Shown here: positions 59,091 to 64,000 of the stretch, in pieces
How positions within the stretch are numbered: the stretch's first letter is position 1
Layout of the letters: every line of letters begins with the position of its first letter
Made by a program: the position numbers and the translations under genes
NCBI GenBank assembly: GCA_030141605.1
Contig: JAQGDQ010000472.1
Span: forward strand, 111,154 to 175,153
Length of the DNA: 64,000 bases
Origin: Tubiluchus corallicola
Lineage: Eukaryota > Priapulida > Priapulimorpha > Priapulimorphida > Tubiluchidae
Direction of reading: 5' to 3'
Notes under the pieces: model-generated
The model's input: only the letters and a program-made list of their open reading frames with translations
What the model was told of the DNA's origin: nothing
The model's database searches: none

Positions 59091-60450
59091 TAATTTAACT
59101 AAAACAAAATGCATTTCATTACTAAATCCGCCTAACATTTTTCGCGAAGGTTGAAATAAGCTTAACCTCCTAGAAGACGTTATCCTCCTTTCTTTTAACT
59201 CTTTCCCTTGGGAGACAGATGGATATTTAAGTACAAGATACTGTGAATTGCAGGTGTAAATCATTTATGCACTAAGATAATACACGCCCAAAAGAAAAAG
59301 CTACTTATGTAAATGCTGGCTGATATCCTGCTACAGGTGCAAAGCAAATTTACCTTTTCAAGATAACACGAAAGAACTCTACAAAAAATTACGGATCACA
59401 TACATATTACTAAAGCTTTATGCAAATATTACGTAACGGCAAAATCAGATTAAAGAGACGGTAATTTCCCAAGGTTATGAACTTGCCTCACGCGCACCTG
59501 TTGCTGTCTGGCATGAAAATGACAAATTACAAAAGTCGATGGTACAATCTAATCTCAAACGTAATTGCTCATGTGTCGACGTCACGTAAATTTACCAGTC
59601 GCATAAAACAAAGTCTAAAAATTTCCCAAACATTGGAAAGATTTCAAAACCAGTTTGTTAACAATCTACTGATTTATTAATTTACGACAGAAAAGACCCA
59701 TAGATGGCACCACTGAATTATAATACATAAGCAATAAGTAATAACCCGCTTAAATAGACTTTATGTGAAAGAAAAAAATATACTAATTAATTATGACCTC
59801 ACCGTATAAGAAGATTGCTTTGTTCACACTTGTATGGCACCATCACCTCATTTTCTGTCAAGTTGCAGTTGAAACGTCGTTTGAATAAATTAGCATAAAA
59901 ATTTCATTTTACTGCACGATACATTTGCAATTTTTTTTTTCTTATTAAAAGTGTGTAGGTTTTACTAATGTCTCGTTGTTTTGAACGTAAAACAGCAACT
60001 TTCCAAAAATTGTTTGACACACTTGATTATAGAAAGTTCAATTCAATTTCAATTTATTTATCTCTTTATAATGCTACAATAAAACATGATTAATAAAATA
60101 ATCTCTAAAAAGTTTTGAAGAATGGGTAAAATGAATAGATAGATCTAGAACTAGAGAAAGGATAGCAAAAAGACAATTCAATTCAACTCAATTCAATTAC
60201 AATTTATTTATCTCTTTATAATACTACAATAAAACATGATTAATAAAAGAATCACTAATAAGTTTTGAAGAATGGTTAAAATGTATAGATAGATCTAGAA
60301 CTAGAGAAAGGATAGCGAAAAGACTATAAAGTCACCTAGTCTGCTATCCTTTACCGAATATAGATAAAAAGATTTTTTAAACACTGGTGGACATTAATTT
60401 TATCAGTTTAATTTAGGAAACATTAGTAATTTTTAAAATTATGACATTTG

Positions 60451-62265
60451 CTATATAATCCAGAGAAAAGAATATACATGTAGAAACTTCACCTTGTCCT
60501 TGAAGCGAAGGAGAGGACGACCAACACTGCGAGAGCCACTGGTTAGTTCTCCATGGAGAAGGGCCTTTGTCGGTCTCTTATCGTTCATTCTGACCACATG
60601 CCCAAACCACCGAAGTTGAGCCTTAGTAAGCGTAACCTCGATATCTTCCATCTTGGCACGAGCATGCACGTCTTCGTTTGGCACATAGTCGTCCCAGCGA
60701 ATACGAAGGATGTGACGCAGATGTCTCTGCTGAACCGCACGAAGAGACCTGACCTGATCTTGATAGAGCGTCCACGTTTCCTGACCATAGGTAAGCTGCG
60801 GAATGATGCATTGCTTGTACACCTGCAGTTTAGTGGCGATGGTAAGGTCATGGTTATCGAAGACACGTTTCCTCATACGGCCGAAAGAGCTGGCTGCAGC
60901 ATTAATTCTTGCATGAAGCTCAGTATCCAATCGAGTATCTGAACAGATGTAACTTCTGAGATATTTGAACCGTTGCACACTTCCAAGCTGTTCTCCGTCA
61001 ATGGTAAAATTGACACTGTCACTAGAGCCGACACTCATTGTCTCAGTCTTCCTTTTGTTAATGCGCAGTCCCATTCTCTTTGCAGTTTCATTGTAAATGT
61101 CGATGAGATCCTGAAGGTCTTCCGGGTTGTCAGAGAAGATAGCTATGTCATCGGCATATTGTGCTTCACGCAGGAACATCATTCGTGTCTTCGTCCTTGC
61201 TTTGAGTCGACGTAGGTCAAAAATGTCTCCATCATATCTGAATCGAACATGAATGCTCTTCGTCGAGCCAAGTCTGCCGAAGGCTACCTGCAAAAGGACT
61301 GCAGCGAAAAGTCCGAAAAGAGATGGAGCTAACTTGCAGCCTTGTTTCACACCGCTGTTGTATTCTACAGGATCACTAAGCTGGCCATTGACAGAGAGAC
61401 GCGCTAGCATATCAGTGTGCAGAGCTTTTACCATACTTGTAAATCGATCTGGGCATCCACACTTTGAAAGCACCTTGTACAGCAGTTCGCGATTGACACT
61501 GTCAAATGCCTTTGTAAAGTCGATAAAGGCAATATGCATTGATGTTCTATGCTCTCTCGTTTTCTCCATCAGCTGACGAATCGTAAAAATACCATCAATG
61601 GTACTGCGATCCCGTCGATACCCTGACTGAGACTCTGGGTAGATACGCTCCAAAATCTTGTCCAGCCGAACGAGAAGAATGTCTGCAAAAAGCTTTCCGA
61701 CAACACTGAGTAAGGAAATGCCACGATAGTTACCGCAATCACTGCGATCACCCTTTTTGAACAAAATGGTGATGTTAGCATTGACAAAGTCACGAGGCAT
61801 ATCACCAGTCCTCCAAATAACGTTGAAGAGCTCCAAAAGATGATTCTGGAGAGAAGCACCGCCATGGATGATAACCTCTGGTGGGACACCATCAGGTCCA
61901 GGGCTTTTCCGTCGCTTGATACGGCGAATAGAGTACTTGAGTTCCTCGAGGGTGACTAGTCCATCCATCTCATCGACGGCTGATAACTGAGGTATTTCAT
62001 CCAAGATAGTAAAGTCAGCGTCGGTAGTTTGATTCAGTAAAGTGCTGAAGTGCTCCATCCAACGATTCTGGATATCATTGGATGAGTTGAGAGTGTCACC
62101 AGCAATAGATTTGATAGGATGGTTACAACGCGATGTCGGACCATAAACGGCATTGAGAGAAGCGTAGAATTCCCGGAAATTCTTCATTTGGGCGTGTCTT
62201 TCAACTTCATTGGCTCGGTCCTGGAACCACTGATTCTTCATAAGTCGGATGATTTCTGAGCTCAC
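60451..62265 (-). pseudogene. LINE reverse transcriptase frame
   Basis: About 590 residues of LINE origin. Blocks in order: KSPGPDGVPPEVI, ITILFKKGDRSDCGNYRGIS, SQSGYRRDRSTIDGI, AFIDFTKAFDSVNRELLYK, GVKQGCKLAPSLF, the catalytic QYADDIAIFS, MGLRINKRKTETM, TYGQETW, LRWFGHVVRM. All core reverse-transcriptase motifs are intact. The last ~11 codons (after RFKDKVKF) come from the inverted-repeat arm and are foreign. There is no ATG at the frame start; it must be read from the endonuclease frame through a one-base shift near 62265-62280. Its recent activity is suggested by the absence of stops, but this copy cannot make a full protein. Confidence 0.9.
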
Positions 62266-63508
62266 GCCTGTTTTTCTTGTCCTTGACTAGTGCACCGATT
62301 TCAAGCTCGTTGAACCAGTCTCGGTTGCGATTTCCTTGTTTACCGAACACAGCTTCTGCACTGTTGAGTAGGATTTCCTTGGTTTCATCCCAAGATGGTC
62401 TACAATCACTCAAAACATTGGCAAGATAAACCTGCAGTTTGGATTCTTTGCCTTCGTCAACTTCGACATTGAACCTCTTTGGTGGACGCTGAGGGCGAGC
62501 AGGTTTCTGTAGCATGAATGAACATTTGCACACCAACAATCTGTGATCCGTGAAACAGTCTGCAGTTAGACTTGCTTTGGTCACACGGATGTTGTTGTCA
62601 CTCATGGTTTTCTTACAAGCCAAGATGTGATCAAGTTGATGCCAGTGCTTGGACCGTGCATGCTGCCATGTAGTCTTCATCCTATCGTGAAGCCTGAAGA
62701 AGCTTCCAGTCACAGAGAACTCCATCCTGGCACAAAATTCTAGCAGTAGAAGTCCGTTTGAGTTCATGTTCCCTGTTCCATGTTTGCCAAGCACACCTGG
62801 CCAAGTCATAGAATCTCTTCCTACTCTTGCATTCATGTCCCCTAGGATAATCACCTTGCCATCATTTGCAGCTTGCCTAGCATGAGCAGTGAGATTATCG
62901 TAGAACGATTCTTTTTCATGATTAGAGCACTGCAAAGTGGGGCCATACACGCTAAAGAGAGTAAGAAAGGATCTGTCCTGTAGCCGAAGTTTCAACATCA
63001 TGAGACGATCATTGATAGCTAAGGGCTGTGACTCCAATTGTAACTTGTTAGACACTGCGAAGCCAACTCCTGCAACCTGGTGTACACCTCCGCTCCAATA
63101 AATGGTATGGGTCTTCTCTACCACATTGCCTTCACCAGGGCGTCGGACTTCAGAAACTGCGCAGATATCAATGTTGACGTCGTTTAGAGCTTCACAGATA
63201 ATCGCAGTGGCCCTCTCCGGCCGTAAATTTCCATTATTATCATTTGTGGTTCTGACATTCCAACATCCTAAACTAAGGAGATTCTTGGGTTGTGGGCTTC
63301 GCAAATTTCTCACCGTTGCCACTGGACGGCGCGTCGGCTCCCCTGGACGCGGTAGCATAGTGTTGTCATCATTTGTCGTAGTCATCATCATGGAGAAAAG
63401 AATTAGCACTGAGACGCTTGCGCGCGAGAAGAAATGGCCGCTCAAAGTCCACCTCCACTTGGCAGATAGAGTGTAGATCGGCGGCATGAAGAGACACGAC
63501 GGCCGCAC
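62207..63508 (-). pseudogene. LINE apurinic endonuclease frame
   Basis: About 415 residues before the frame break. Motifs: LLSLGCWNVRT, DICAVSEVRR (catalytic Glu), YWSGGVHQVAGVGFAV, LFSVYGPT, VIILGDMNARVGR, HQLDHILA, DCFTDHRLLVC (the S/T-D-H-R box). These define an APE-like endonuclease of non-LTR elements. The true start may be the Met near 63445 (MMMTTTNDDN). The frame passes into the wrong phase after KDKKNR, where RELRNHPTYEE replaces the RT-linked sequence; a run of five A residues lies at that point. Confidence 0.9.
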
Positions 63509-63737
63509 TCATAATCTGTTGCACCGCAGTGAAGACAACCAGAAAACAGGCCGAATCGGCAAAATGAACTGCTAGCTTCTCGATGAGCCATGCCATGCCA
63601 GAAGACGAGTTGCCAGACTTGCACGCCATGAACCATCATCCACACAAGCTGCTGCCCTTGTGCTTGGGTGCCTTCATCCGCTTTTACAGCCGTTGGGAGT
63701 GGAAGATTCCTCGTCCGCCTATAAAACCGCTGAGGAC

Positions 63738-63913
63738 TTCAGTCGTATCCCTGACCAAGGGTGGCGTGCTATACCCAGCACCACTGGGTCCTTGCCTGAA
63801 CTTAGTTACTGCTCCCGCAGCATCCTTCAGTCGTATCCCTGACCAAGGGTGGCGCGCTATACCCCGCACCACTGGGTCCTTGCCTGAACTTAGTTACTGC
63901 TCCCGCAGCATCC
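63738..63913. repeat. 88-bp direct repeat, 2 copies, in the LINE 5' region
   Basis: ttcagtcgtatccctgacca to gctcccgcagcatcc occurs twice in tandem (63738 and 63826) with few differences. Tandem monomers upstream of the ORF recall the promoter repeats of some LINEs. Confidence 0.9.
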
Positions 63914-64000
63914 ACCCCCGCGACTCGGACGCGCCAGACAAGAGTTGCCCAAGTGCATCTAGAGAAGAGGGCTCTAGATACCAGAGGCCGGGTTAACTCC

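Larger units (their letters stand above)
57653..60483. repeat. Right arm of the 6.2-kb inverted repeat
   Basis: Mirror of 54274-57090. Its outer end (acatgtag) coincides with the point where the neighbouring LINE reading frame loses homology. An identical pair of small frames on opposite strands (55059-55262 and 59477-59680) reflects the symmetry and is not evidence of a gene. Confidence 0.93.
60484..64000 (-). mobile_element. APE-type non-LTR retrotransposon (LINE), 3'-truncated
   Basis: Minus-strand element: 5' region at the right edge, then an endonuclease frame (63508-62207) and a reverse-transcriptase frame (62265-60451) offset by one base. Homology stops at 60484, at the inverted-repeat junction, so the last part of the protein and the 3' UTR are missing. 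Sequence style resembles the RTE-like endonuclease/RT proteins often annotated as craniofacial development protein 2-like. The clade needs a tree. Confidence 0.9.

Noticed and set aside
55059-59680. Identical 67- and 63-residue frames on opposite strands
   Set aside because: They reflect the palindrome; no protein motif, no splice context, and similar length to chance frames.
61253-61576. Plus-strand frames within the LINE
   Set aside because: Shadows of the reverse-transcriptase frame on the opposite strand.
62260-62285. Programmed -1 frameshift site (A-rich heptamer) between LINE frames
   Set aside because: The required shift is +1 (or -2) and the local bases do not form a standard slippery heptamer, so a simple indel is more likely.

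Overview
The window is animal nuclear DNA: AT-rich, with GT-AG introns, EGF, SUEL-lectin, PKD and REJ extracellular domains, a tRNA-derived SINE, APE-type LINEs, solo LTRs and many hAT, pogo/mariner-like and TTAA-type miniature transposons. It suits an invertebrate metazoan. I cannot name a phylum from the sequence alone.

One large gene on the minus strand dominates. Read right to left, 21 exons join in phase, plus one provisional 19-nt exon: a candidate signal-peptide exon (52.5 kb), two SUEL/galactose-binding lectin exons (46.4 and 43.1 kb), eleven one-domain EGF exons (38.7 to 16.8 kb), a PKD exon that runs into the REJ module (15.6 kb), and REJ exons down to 2.6 kb. Together they give about 1,300 residues of a polycystin-1/REJ-family surface receptor. 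The 3' part (expected GPS, PLAT and membrane segments) would lie beyond the left edge. The lectin and EGF exons are all phase 1-1; the REJ exons have mixed phases.

The introns are filled with repeats. Arrays include a 27-bp satellite at both 0-1.3 kb and 23.8-25.4 kb (inverted copies sharing a 376-bp flank), a 28-bp array touching a splice acceptor, and 21-bp, 22-bp, 51-bp and 74-bp arrays. Two arrays are clearly expansions inside single transposons: 51 bp in a hAT element with a perfect 8-bp target duplication, and 74 bp in a TA-flanked element whose sibling copy carries only one unit. A pogo-like element sits seven bases past a splice donor.

The right end holds no host exon that I can see. 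It has a 6.2-kb inverted repeat (2.8-kb arms, each with seven 89-bp tandem units, around a 562-bp spacer), followed directly by a minus-strand endonuclease/reverse-transcriptase LINE. The LINE is cut at its 3' end by the inverted-repeat junction and has one frameshift.
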